Assembly (NCBI GenBank): GCA_900155495.1
Contig: FTLJ01000243.1
Span: 1 to 44,021, forward strand
Length of the DNA: 44,021 bases
Direction: 5' to 3'
Source: Porogramme epimiltina
Lineage: Eukaryota > Basidiomycota > Agaricomycetes > Polyporales > Polyporaceae
In this document: positions 34,961-44,021 of the stretch, piece by piece
Layout: every line of letters starts with the position of its first letter
Position numbering within the stretch: position 1 is the stretch's first letter
Notes under the pieces: generated by a model
The model's database searches: none
The model's input: only the letters and a program-made list of their open reading frames with translations
What the model was told of the DNA's origin: nothing
Made by a program: the position numbers and the translations under genes

Positions 34961-34984
34961 AATGAAAGGTTGTTCGCGCGGCAC
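34280..34984 (-). CDS. Unrecognised 234-codon ORF upstream of NLR3
   Basis: Open for 234 codons on the minus strand in DNA that is not unusually GC-rich, so its length is mildly notable. The reading has many Ser, His, Cys and Arg residues, no motif I know and no matching copy in the other spacers. No intron is needed. It ends near the left edge of the spacer C repeat. It could be a small orphan gene, the end of a longer gene, or chance. Confidence 0.2.
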   Translation of the reverse strand: MPREQPFIPTLIAYTQVPRHGYVILSSTRLAVPPATRRTLSIVYSVLSSLEPVFASPPRAFFAPHGRSCCDSEQQLPRAIHVSFPCSSKSRAFPDMNAHDVTYRPSVIGSRLFSCPEPILSIPTYVCPWRRRQFKPHMYSMPMIIHMAACYEATHLFCLHRCLRWRVARLLHVAWQIGLSSGSLHLRFPRVFTCENHSRIFVFIVGAPSKHDFHQNHTRMVSNDNLAQKETTKP

Positions 34985-35949
34985 AAGGGACAGCGGATGG
35001 AGGCCACTCTGTCAACGGAAGAGCTCGGGGCGCATGAAGGGCACGGGAAACGCGACAGCCAAGTTCTAAGCGTCATGTCGATCACTGTGTGAAGGCGCAA
35101 GGGCCGGGCGGCGGGGACGCAAAAGCGCGATGAGAGCCTCAGTGCCTTGAAGTGCATCCGGGGCGGCTCAGGAGGTCTTTGGGTTCTGTCGGGGACGAGG
35201 GAAGGCCGCCGCAGGGGCCGCATGCTCTGACAGGGAAGCAGGGGAGCGTGGTGGACCCGGCAGACACTCTCACCCCGCCGTACTCGGATGCGGCGTGTGG
35301 GGGGATCAGCCGACCTTGGAGCTGCGAGCTTCTTGCAGGGAAGACGCCCCCAAATTAGGCAGAATGCGCGGCCCCGGGTTGGCTGGGGCCTCCTCTCTTC
35401 CTCAGCCAATGCACTGAGAGGCCGCAACGGCCATGCAAGCCCCGTTTAGCGTTGGGGGAGCTCGAGTTGGCAGAGCCTTCACAGTGGGGCTCCGCGGGGG
35501 CTGGGTGGGTACGTGCATCAGCAGCGATCGAGCCGGCAAGAGGGCAGGGCCATACTCGCCGGGCCCCATATCGCGCGCTTAGGACTGTTGAAGCAGGCAC
35601 CGCGTGGGCACAGAGGACTTGCAACTGCCCCCGTCCCGCGATACGGACGTCGTTCGAGCGCATATATGAAGTCTTTTTAGTCCCTATTGGACCCTTAAAA
35701 GCCGGGTCTCACGGGAACCGCCGACTCGTATTACAGTGCATGCTCGGGCGTATCCGTGTCCACGGCAACATATCATTCCAGCCGAGTTCCATAGCGCGCA
35801 GGCTATGTGAAAGGCTAACATGCGAGCGATTGTGGGAGAGAGCGAAAGCCGGCCGCGCGCGCGCTCGAAATCCTGCTATGCTGTTCCGAACAGCATTACA
35901 ACCCTAAAATTGCAAGCCCCCCGGCTGCCGTTCGCGCGACACTAACCGA

Positions 35950-36001
35950 CTACAAGGAAGATTAGTGTGATACACGATGGCGAAGCACACTAACAGCTCA
36001 C
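35950..36001 (-). other. Y intron, copy C (GT-AG)
   Basis: Minus strand: AGCAG|GTGAGC donor, ATCACACTAAT branch-like site, TTCCTTGTAG acceptor followed by TCGGTTAGT (TCGGTTGGT in B1), 52 nt. Confidence 0.55.
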
Positions 36002-36779
36002 CTGCTTGGGGCGGAGAGTATCCTATCTGCAGCGCGCACAACCCACTTGAACGCGACCTCCGTGTCGTGCCTTACGCGGCGGCCTAGAACACGACCCCTC
36101 AGAACCCCACAGTCGTGCCTTCCCAGCGCGCGCGATGTCTTGCACCGCAGTCAGCCCAGAGCGCGGACAAGCTACCCGAGGGGCGAACGTAGCGCGTCCC
36201 GGGTCGATGGGCTCGTGCCCAGCGCAACGCACCCGCACCGCGCGCCGCTGTAGGGCAGGCTCGCAGCGCTGGCAGCGTGATCGCGCTCCGGCTCGCGCGA
36301 ACCCAGGGAGCTAGGAGCGAGCCGTCTCCACCTGGTGCTTGCACCGCGCGCGTCGGCATGTCGCGCGCACGCTCCGCACGCCGTACGCGCGTCCAGTCGG
36401 CTCCGCGCGTGCGCGCGCGGCGATAATCCGCGAAGAGCGCTTCTGCCGTGGTTTGATAGCGGATGAGGGAGTCTGGCGCGGGTGAGAGGCCGCACCACGA
36501 GCAGAACGAGCGAGCGCAGATGTCATCCGGGAATGGGAGTGTCGAACGTCAGAGTTGCTCGCGCGCGCCTCTCAGGCTGCGGTGCCAAATGCGCCGTGGT
36601 GCGTGGTATGCGCTAGTCGCATCCAGGCGCGGGGGGCGACGCCGGCCCTGCGCACCCCGGCCTCGCGCAAAGCGCAGAGCATACATCCCGCCCAAGGCCA
36701 TCTAGCGCGCGCGGCGATCCCAACGATCCTGAAGCACTGCACACATCGACTGTAGCACGAATGAGGCGACCGCACGAGT

Positions 36780-36837
36780 CTATAATGGCTCGCAACGTTA
36801 GCACCGAGCGGCGGGAGAGAAAACGCGCCGCGCTTAC
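36780..36837 (-). other. U intron, copy C1
   Basis: Minus strand: GTAAGCGCGG donor, GGTGCTAACG branch-like site, CCATTATAG acceptor, 58 nt. The upstream exon-like frame reads FDQDSGGVRGPEDDTATAR, matching FDQDSGDASGPVDDTAAPR in spacer A. Confidence 0.6.
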
Positions 36838-37869
36838 TAGGCTGTGCGGGGTCGGGCTCGTCCGCGCAGGCAGGCGTGTATGCAGCGCGCGAGACTCTGC
36901 CCCGCGCGCGATCGCGACCGCGTCCTTGCAGCGCGCAGTGGCTGTATCGTCTTCGGGGCCGCGCACGCCTCCGCTGTCCTGATCAAACATGCTTCGGCGA
37001 GAGAAACCGGCACGCGCGAGGGGGGAGAGTTGTGCGGGGGCCAGCACGGCAGAGGCGGCGCATGAGGAGTCGATGGCTTGACGGCGCGAGGTGCGGCGCT
37101 GTGGAGAGCCCGTCCGCGGGAGCACATACACAGCAGGCCCGCGCGAGGTGTCTTCAGCAGTCTCTCATGGTCCTATACGTGTCCCCTCCTAGCTATCATG
37201 CGCGCGCACCAAGGAGAGACCCAAAGCGGATCGCGCGCAGCTTCCTCGCGCGCCGGGTGAGTGGGCCGGTGATAGGCTTCTCCGAAGTGCCACCACGTCC
37301 ACCTCCATGGGCGCACCGCTCCCGGCCGCGCGCGCACCACGACCGACAGCAACGACTGCGCCTGCATAGTCGAGGAGAGGGGCGGCGGCCCCTTGGGGGG
37401 CTCGCGCGGCCGAACAGCGAGGCATGCCGAGGCTAGTCGTCGGCGCGCGCGGACGCGCGAGGGGGCCGGCACTGCTGGTGAAAACGGGAGAGGAACGGCG
37501 CGCCGCTCGCGCAAGGGGGCGGGGGTGATTGGACGGGTGGAGCCTACGCCGCGGCGGGGAGGGGTGCGTTGGAGGGGTGTCGCGGGAGGCCAATGCAAGG
37601 GGGGGCGGTCAATTTTGGAGCGCGAACGAACCGCGCGGTCGGAGGAAGGAGGGATTGCGAGGATGCTACGGGCCCAGGTGACGGGCGGTGAGCGTACTTG
37701 GTGAGTTGGTCGTAGGCTGCGTGAAGGGCAGAACCGCAGGTTGCGCTTGGCGACACGTAGCAGCCGTGCCCGGTGTCAGATATAGCAACAGAAGACATGT
37801 CGCTCCAGAGGACGAGCACTGCAGACCCCGCAGCGCGACACGGCCGCGCCGCTCGCTCGTGGGGCGCGC

Positions 37870-40195
37870 CGAGATGCGCCAGCGATAAGAACGCGCGCGC
37901 AGTCAACCAGGCCTGGGGGGCTCAGCACGGACCGTCTTCGCACGTTTCACACAGCGCGCGCGTTGGTGCATCGCTCACATGCTCCGCGCGCGGGGCGCGC
38001 GCCCAGTCGGGGACGCTCGCGCGTGTGCGTCGAGTATCTAGGAAGGGTGGTTTTATCGTTGGTGGAGTTTGGTCTCTGGCATCGCACGTTCGGCGCGCGA
38101 CTGTCCGATTTCCGCTCCGCGCGGAACCTTCGCGGCGCCACTGCTGGTAGCTTGCCTGGATGACATCATAAAGTGGGAGCGAGAAGGTGAAGATGGGGCG
38201 GCGCGGCGGGAGGTGCGGGGTCAACATGGAGAAAGGTTGAGCGGACGAGGTGGGCGCTGTAGAAGATTGTGCGGAACAGATATCGAGGGTTGTGGATCTG
38301 TCGTCATCCGCGCCCCTAACAAGAGATGATGTGCTAGACTTTGCTCGTCCGAAAGTGTCCTGTGACCGACTTAGAAGCTGTCCGTTCGGGGGCCCTGTTA
38401 GCTGAGTGAATCAGATGGGCTACACTGTGGGTTGGGAATGTTGTCGGACGCAATGTGTTGGCGGTGTCTGCATTGACGAATGGCGACCAAGGACGGATAC
38501 CTTAGGGTGTAAAGCCGTGTTGATCCCACTTGTGCGCGAAGAGATTTGGTGACGAGGGCAAGATGCCTTAGTGAGGGAGTAGGAGACGGCAGCACCGCGT
38601 CTAGTTCGCCAGGGGGCCATAACGAGGGTGTAGTGCGTGTAGAAAACGAACATAGTGATGCGGATCGCCCCTTGCATGGGTTCGTTTCTCTGGAAGACAG
38701 ATCGGCCCAGATATCGAGGTTGTGGTGAAATGTGGGCATCGGCGTGTGGAGCGGTTACGAGATTAACCTCTTCTGGAGGGGGTGCAGCACGACTGAACGA
38801 CGCGAGCGTAGATGCCATGCAGGAACGGTCGTATGAACATGACGCCCCCTCGGGCTCGCGTCACCGCACGTCGCTGAATAGGGCAGGACGCACGTCCCGC
38901 GCTCGACTCGCGCGGTGGGGGAACGTGGCAGCTACCCCGCGGGCCGTCGCGCGCACGAAGCGCGGCGCATACACCCCTCCCGAGGCCATTTAGGGGGCGC
39001 AGCGGCGCGCGGCGACCGCGCCATGGACTGGGCAACCGCGCGGATCTACAACGGCTCTCGACGTTAGTATCGAGCTATGTGGAGAGAACGCATCACGCTT
39101 ACGTGCCCGCGCGCGGTCAGGGCCATCCCCGCGACTAAACGCGCATGGTGTGTGCGAGGGCATGCCCTCCGGCGCGATCGCGCTCTTGCAGTGCGCAGCT
39201 GCTACATCGTCCGCGGGGCCCCGTGCGCCGCCACTTTATTGGTATATTCAGTTTTCCAACGAAGCCCAGCACGGTAGAGGGGGGCGAGCTGTGCAGGGAG
39301 TCGGCGCAGCAGCGGCAGACGAGGATCGGCCGCGCGAGGCGCTGCGCTATAGACTGTCCATTCGCGAGGATGAAACCGTCACAGGCTCAGCGCGGGGTGT
39401 CCTACGCAGTTCATTGTAGCTCCCCGTGCGTCCCCTGCTCTCCCTCCTGCGCGCGCCGACGAGCAGCGCGAAGTGCATGGCGAGCGCGCTCCGGGAAAGC
39501 GGTGTGGACGACATGCCCATCCAAGCTGCCAGCGCGTCGGCCCCCACAGGCCCGCCAACATCTTCCGACCGTGCCGTCACCACGCCCTCCAGCAGCGAGC
39601 GCGCCCGCTGAGACGAGTCGAACAGCGGCGAGGGCTCCTCAAGGCGCTCGCGCTGCCGAGCAGCGCCGCACGCCGAGCCCGCGCGACCCCGCGCGAGGTG
39701 GCCGGCGTTGCGCGCGAAAGCGGGCGAGGAACGGCGCGCCGCTCGCGCGAGGTGGTGGGGGCGATCAGATGGGCGGAGTCTGTCTGGGCGTAGAGGGATG
39801 CTTTTGAGGCGTGTCGCGGAAGGCGTGTACGCGGGGGCGCGGCCGCTTTTCGAGCGCGAGCGAGAAGCGCGATCAGAGGGTGAGGGGTGGTGGGGAGGTT
39901 ACGAACTGCCCGGCAGCCGCGCGGCGCGCGCACTCGAAGTTGGTCGTACGGCGGAGAGGTACAGTTGGGTGGGACGTATGCGCAGACTTGCATGTCGCGC
40001 TCGATGACACGCGCCAGCTGGGCCCAGTGTCCGCTATAGAGAGTTACCGCATGGGTCCGTCCACGGAAGATCATTAGGAGGCCGAGGAGTTAGGTTGCGA
40101 CGACGTCCATGTAAGGGACCGGGGTAGCATCAAACTTGGAAAGACGATGGCAGGGGCGGCGGTCAGGTCGCGAGGTGGGCTGCTACCGTAACGAC
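37870..40195. repeat. Spacer unit C, second CpG-rich copy
   Basis: Blocks Z (37870-38160), W (38210-38410), V (38945-39005), U (39046-39900) and T (40010-40060). X and Y are absent, so it completes what the first C copy lacks. On the minus strand 39950-40074 reads SGHWAQLARVIERDMQVCAY, shared with spacer B. That frame runs 165 codons (39577-40074), but its later part is GC-rich sequence with little constraint. Confidence 0.55.
39046..39102 (-). other. U intron, copy C2
   Basis: Minus strand: GTAAGCGTGA donor, GATACTAACG (consensus-like branch site), AGCCGTTGTAG acceptor, 57 nt. Its upstream frame GPADDVAAAHCKSAIA matches the same frame in copies A and C1. Confidence 0.6.
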
Positions 40196-40257
40196 CTGTT
40201 AGGGCCAGTAAGCCGGTGGAACAAGCTGGTACCTGAAGAGATATGCTGAATACTCAC
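40196..40257 (-). other. P intron, copy C
   Basis: Minus strand: GTGAGTATTC donor, CCCTAACAG acceptor followed by GTCGTTACGG, 62 nt, 9 nt shorter than copies A and B. The flanking exon-like sequence has in-frame stops. Confidence 0.55.
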
Positions 40258-40795
40258 TATCGACTACTCGGCCGCAATGTGGAAGATGTACACGTGAGAC
40301 TACAAGGCTTGAGCTTGAGGTGAGTGAGGGGCCAGCGACGGTAAGGAAGATCCCAGATGGTCGTGTTGCGGTAAAAAGGGACATCCAAAGGACTTGCAGG
40401 AGGTACACTGAGCGAGACGGTGAGGGGACATCAGCCTCCGACAGTGGAAGCTTAGAGGAGGAATGGACGGATGCAAATGACGTACTAGTACAGCTGAGAT
40501 GTCCAACACCGGCGCACTACCCCGATGGGGAGAGCAACGCAGGTTCTACCAGGCCCCACCTAATATAAATGATGCAATTGGTCTCAGGTAGGAGCGCAGG
40601 GCGTGTTCAACACTGGGGAGTGGCCCTGAGCCGAGCTTGAGGCCGACTACGAGAAGCCGTCCAAGGTCGCAGACGCCATGGATGTGTCATTGGTGTGGCG
40701 AGTAACCGGGGTGCTTCTGTTCGGAGTGCAGGCCGGGTCGGTAGACGGTAGAGATGACAGGACTCCGAGTTCTAGGGCCTGTTGGGTGAGCGAGC
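40258..40795 (+). pseudogene. P flank and LEADYE remnant, copy C
   Basis: Diverged counterpart of 9024-9640 and 23485-24000. Plus-strand frame ELEADYEK is near 40635-40660 after a TGA. The same frame then runs on as DVSLVWRVTGVLLF. Frames are interrupted upstream. Confidence 0.35.
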
Positions 40796-41287
40796 GTGAG
40801 GGCAGCTGTCGAAGAGGGAGGATCAAGATTTTCAGCCTCGGCGCTTGCTTGCTTTTCCGAGGTTCTTCCGCGGCCCGGTACCGTCCTCGGCGTCCCGCCT
40901 CTGCTCGCTGTCTACAGCGACGTCCACCGTGTGTACGACACTTCCGTCGTGCTCCCCCCTCTCGTGGTCAGACTCCACACCCTCAACAGCCATCCTTCCT
41001 TCCCTCTTCCTAACGAGACGCGCGTTCACGCTAGAAGGAACGCCATGGACGAGATCTGGTCTGATGTCCAGGCTGTTGCGGCGTTCGAACTTTCCACTCA
41101 GGGTCGTCGCACCATATACATCTTTGAACGAAGAGACCTGGACGGCCGTGGGCTGAAAGGGCCTTTGCAACGTCCTAGGAGGACGATACCGAGTATAAAA
41201 CTAGACGAGCCTGTACGACAAGGATCGACACAGATAGAGATTCGTTCTGGTGCGTTGAAGATGGCGCTCGGGCAGAGGGGGCACTAA
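40796..41287 (+). CDS. Candidate 163-codon ORF joining the AVY and WSD pieces, spacer C
   Basis: Plus-strand ORF with ATG at 40796. It carries LLAVYSDVHRVYDTSVVLPP (like LTVYADIH in B and LAVYANIH in A), then MDEIWSDVQAVAAFE and RRTIYIFERRD (B: MDEAWSDGQAVAAFK, RRTIDIFERRD, then stop). In A and B these pieces are over 2 kb apart; here about 2 kb is missing and the two lie in one open frame. It may be a fusion made by deletion, or the pieces may be exons of one gene. The minus strand is open for 112 codons over much of the same stretch, so the coding strand is not settled. No known domain. Confidence 0.3.
   Translation: MRAAVEEGGSRFSASALACFSEVLPRPGTVLGVPPLLAVYSDVHRVYDTSVVLPPLVVRLHTLNSHPSFPLPNETRVHARRNAMDEIWSDVQAVAAFELSTQGRRTIYIFERRDLDGRGLKGPLQRPRRTIPSIKLDEPVRQGSTQIEIRSGALKMALGQRGH
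41194..41200 (+). promoter_or_regulatory. TATA-box-like element, spacer C
   Basis: TATAAAA in GGACGATACCGAGTATAAAA, aligned with 26745-26751 in spacer B. It lies inside the candidate ORF 40796-41287, so the two calls compete. Confidence 0.3.
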
Positions 41288-41492
41288 AGTAGACGGACTC
41301 GATTTTGGCGTGGAGGTTGCGCTGGCAAGCCCTGGTCAGAGCTGGCCAGTGAGGGGCTCGGACAGGCCATGGGATTAGTGCTGATTATCTCCGATGGTTC
41401 GGCCTTTGCACGGCACCTTCCGCTTCGAGCACGCTTAAGACACCCTCGCTCACTATTCGGTTCGTGACGTCGATGTCGATGTCGACCGGCTT

Positions 41493-41685
41493 CACAGCGC
41501 GCATGGCCGAATGTCCCGCTCCAGGAAATTATCGTCCATTATCTAATGTCACGGGCTCCACATACAAACCGTTTGCAATATGCCAATAACAAACGACTAC
41601 AAAGGATTTGTATTAGACGAAGGATGTCACGTACATGTCATATGCCCTGACATTCGGCCATGCACGGCGTGCTTGGCTGGACACC
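41493..41685. repeat. About 195-nt insertion in copy C with Y-like sequence
   Basis: Spacer B reads ACCAGCTTGACTGGACGACG where C has this extra sequence between CCGGCTTC and CTTGGCTGGACACCG. Inside, 41594-41640 (CGACTACAAAGGATTTG, then TGTCACGTACATGTCA) resembles the Y intron of B1 (CGACTACAAAGAATTTG, TGTCATGCACATGTAG) with extra bases between. Confidence 0.45.
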
Positions 41686-41919
41686 GCTCGGTTCACACCC
41701 GGCGAGGCCAAGCAGCGAGACCGGTCGCCCCCTACGGGTGCCAACGTCGCTCCACGTCTCCCTTGTGGGACGATCCCGCGACTGTCCACCTCCGAGCCCC
41801 CCGAGCCCGAGCCGAGTGCCCTCGAGCCCAAGGCTTGTTCGCTCCTCATATGCCCCGCTCCGCCTATTCCCCCAGGCTATATGCCCCTCGCTGCACCCTT
41901 CCATAGTTGCATCCGACCA

Positions 41920-42960
41920 ATCATAGACCCTACCCATATCCGCTTCCCTGTTCCACGCTCACTGGCAACTCCTTTCAGCGTTCTCGACCCGAAAGGGCCG
42001 CATCAGGTCCGGAGGAACCACGTCATGCATGCCTTAGCACCAAACATGCTCGTTCCCGTCCCCGCAATTGCTTCTTCCACCCCCGTCTCCCCTCCCCGGT
42101 TAAGCTCAATCATCACCGCCTGCTTCTTCCCTTCTTGATCCCTCATTCCAGCCACCTCCTCAATCTTCATACCCAGTCTTCCCCGCAACTCTCCGACAGG
42201 CCATCGCCCCAGTCCCACCTGGTACCTTCCGCTCACCCATCACTACATGAATCAAGCTGTACCCCCTCCAACGACCTGGCGTCCGGCTCGTTTGCACCAC
42301 CGTCCACCCCCAGTCGTTCCAGCATACTCTACGCTCGTCTTGCCACTCGGGGGACTCAACCTGCTACGCATGTTTATACAGTGGTAAGCATCTTCGCTCC
42401 CCTCTCGTGTATAAACACCCTCATTGCACCCTTAGCGCCGCTGTCATCGCACATTCATGATGTTGTGTTTTCTAACAGCGGGTGAAGATACAATGCGAGT
42501 GTTTACGCCCACTAGGAAGCACGTCTCATAGCGTCGCCTGCCGGATCCGTTCATGTGGCCCATTCACCCAACGACTCAAGTTTAGAGATTCCATTCCCCA
42601 ATTCTCTCTTCAACCCACATCCTCTCGGCCGCTCAAACGAAGCGCCATCCACCCCACCAAGTGCGTTCCACTGCTAGGTAAGAGCCAACATTCCCTCTGT
42701 TTGCATAGCGGAGTTCTGACCTCAGATTTGCAGGAATGTCGTCAAATGCATGTTTTCTCTTATCAAGTTTCTCCGTGCGAGCATCACAGTCCTAACTTGT
42801 TATTCAGTTCATCGACCGTCAGTCGCGGCCAGGCACTCGTTGACATGGATGACAAGACGTTCAAGAATGACTACTTATTACATTTATTGCCCAAAATGCG
42901 TACGTCTGTCGTTTCCCCTGCACATACGCATCGCATAAATTGTGATTTCTAATCCCACAA
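41920..42960 (+). pseudogene. Plus-strand gene remnant in the GATT segment, copy C
   Basis: Counterpart of 27271-28250. The G intron at 42678-42733 is kept. The frame ALVDMDDKTFKNDYLLHLLPKM (42836-42899) lacks the TAG seen in B. The next intron has a good donor (GTACGTC at 42900), but its acceptor region reads CCCACAACGCTGCG where B has CCTACAGGGCTGCG, so the acceptor AG is lost. Each copy is thus broken in a different place. Confidence 0.35.
42678..42733 (+). other. G intron, copy C
   Basis: Donor CTAG|GTAAGAG, branch-like GTTCTGACC, acceptor GATTTGCAG, 56 nt; the pair of 27920-27975. Confidence 0.6.
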
Positions 42961-43357
42961 CGCTGCGAGATCATGTCGAAGGCGCGAACACAAAGACAGC
43001 GAGTGTCCAGTGCAATCACATGGGTGATATCTCGAATGCATGTATTGAATGATATGTATCCCAAAGATCCTCCTGGATGTTCCTCCAACGTCCGTACCCG
43101 CCGATCCTGAACCAAGATGCATCTCAACGCCCGGTGTCCAATGCATCGGAATACCCGTAACCCGATTACCAAGACCTACCAAACTCGTACGTCTCTGCAT
43201 GCCATCAATATCCCAAGCACTCATCCCTTCTTCTCGTGTCCTCGCGCTGTTTTTAACCACGGTCCACGGAACGACCTGCCTGATGCTGATCAACGCGAAT
43301 CCTGCTTCGTGTGCATGCTAGCTAACGCGCGGGATCATTGCCTCACCGTGACAGATT

Positions 43358-43686
43358 CGGCTCTCCTTCGACGCTTCTGCCGCTATCCTACTCTGTCCAC
43401 GACGGAGAATGGATTACTGATGGGGCCTCACGCTGGGCGTAGTAGACTCAGAGTAGGCATGTAATACGAACTCCGGTGTTGCGCATGTTGGCGGCAATGC
43501 CTGTGCATGCGGAACAAAAAATATCGCAATGCGAAAGTGCTATTTCCACTATATCTGTCATCTATGTACTTTTACCGGGCTAGGAGTGTCGGAATGTTGC
43601 ATGTGAGGATATGAACGGGGGAAGAGGCTCTCAGTGGAAAGTAAGCAGTACATAGTTATGCGGAATGACTGTATTTACTAAGGGAG
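43358..43686 (-). other. 3' flank of NLR4
   Basis: Closely similar to the 3' flanks of NLR2 and NLR3, and nearer to NLR3 (for example GGGAAGAGGCTCTCAG is present in both and absent from NLR2). Confidence 0.6.
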
Positions 43687-44021
43687 TTACTGCAGGCACC
43701 CAGACATATCGACGACGACCAATTGTCCCTCATTGCTGTGAAATGCGATTCTCTGTCCCCCGTAACCCCACTCTTCTCCGTTCGCTGTGGGATATCTATA
43801 CATTAATGGAAGCCAGAGAACTCGAATAGGCTCTCCACTGCTTCCAATCTTCCAGATCCATTCCCCAGAGACCCAGTAGGAGGCCGAGTACGACTGATGA
43901 TGCACAGGCGTTGAGGCCCCTCGACGGGATGCACTGGTGGGCCGATATTCCGTAGATGTGATCACCGTTCTGCTGCTATTGGTGAAGACAGCACACTCGT
44001 CGGAAGAGAACTGGATCCATC
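43687..44021 (-). CDS. NLR4: C-terminal end of a further NACHT-WD40 gene (partial)
   Basis: The last 110 codons plus stop of a WD40 exon, cut by the right window edge. The frame reads FSSDECAVFTNSSRT through the final blade to MSGCLQ and stop. The C-terminus is intact, as in NLR2 and NLR3, and shows what NLR1 lost. At the right edge it shares GCACACTCGTCGGA and SSDEC with NLR1, where NLR2 and NLR3 have GCACATCCGTCTGA and SSDGC. The array therefore continues to the right. Confidence 0.88.
   Translation of the reverse strand, partial: WIQFSSDECAVFTNSSRTVITSTEYRPTSASRRGASTPVHHQSYSASYWVSGEWIWKIGSSGEPIRVLWLPLMYRYPTANGEEWGYGGQRIAFHSNEGQLVVVDMSGCLQ

Larger units (their letters stand above)
34960..37870. 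repeat. Spacer unit C, first CpG-rich copy
   Basis: Blocks X (35170-35420), Y (intron 35950-36001), a weak Z piece (36420-36600), V (36660-36715), U (36780-37660) and T (37755-37790). W is missing between Z and V. At about 37785 the T block runs straight into a Z block (GCAGAGGACGAGCACTGCAG in B; CCAGAGGACGAGCACTGCAG here), a junction not seen in A or B. Confidence 0.6.
41387..43357 (+). mobile_element. GATT-bounded 1971-nt segment, copy C
   Basis: Same segment as 26857-28608, between GATT at 41383-41386 and GATT at 43354-43357. The length difference comes mainly from about 195 extra nt near 41493-41685, which include a partial Y-intron-like stretch, plus small indels. The pyrimidine-rich part is 41870-42330. 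See the copy B entry for insertion versus deletion. Confidence 0.45.

Noticed and set aside
5640..43357. LTR retrotransposon as the source of the spacer repeats
   Set aside because: No reverse transcriptase, integrase or protease motif was found in any frame, and no pair of direct terminal repeats.
1..44021. tRNA, rRNA, CRISPR or bacterial-type operons
   Set aside because: None of the expected structures or sequences were seen. Introns and gene types are fungal.

Overview
The window is nuclear DNA from a filamentous fungus, most likely an agaricomycete (mushroom-forming basidiomycete). The reasons are introns of 53-72 nt with GT..AG ends, NACHT-WD40 receptors of the basidiomycete NLR (NWD) type, and GC-rich, CpG-rich spacers. 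No prokaryotic features, tRNA, rRNA or CRISPR array were seen. No species name can be supported.

Layout. All recognisable genes lie on the minus strand and form a tandem array of one NLR family: NLR1 (111-5055, C-terminus replaced), NLR2 (12796-17821, intact), NLR3 (28937-33995, intact) and the 3' end of NLR4 (43687 to the right edge). Each complete gene has a Ser/Pro-rich, basic N-terminal exon running into a helical bundle, two small helical exons, a large NACHT ATPase exon and one large WD40 exon. I worked out the exon joins by hand; they keep frame in all three genes. NLR1 has one extra 53-nt intron and ends in a GC-rich tail that replaces the last ~92 residues.

The spacers between the NLR genes are three diverged versions of one composite sequence: A (5640-12475), B (18660-28608) and C (34960-43357). 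From left to right each has (i) a very CpG-rich part holding intron-like elements on the minus strand (here called Y, U and P), present in two to four copies with matching length, donor, branch region and acceptor; (ii) a part with plus-strand coding-like remnants and a plus-strand intron (R); and (iii) in B and C only, a 1.75-1.97 kb segment ending in GATT, with a pyrimidine-rich promoter-like stretch and plus-strand intron signals. Reading frames are broken by indels and stops in nearly every copy, so these look like two decaying multi-exon gene families, or spliced non-coding transcripts, carried along with the NLR genes as they duplicated. Parts of the spacer have been duplicated again, deleted or joined in new orders, which suggests unequal crossing-over.

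How the genes fit together. By family knowledge the NLRs are cytosolic nucleotide-binding sensors: WD40 repeats as ligand-binding platform, NACHT as oligomerisation switch, N-terminal helical domain as probable effector. By eye the WD40 exons and their 3' flanks are much more alike than the N-terminal and NACHT exons, which suggests homogenisation of the sensor exon by gene conversion and faster divergence of the signalling half. The spacer families have no function I can assign.
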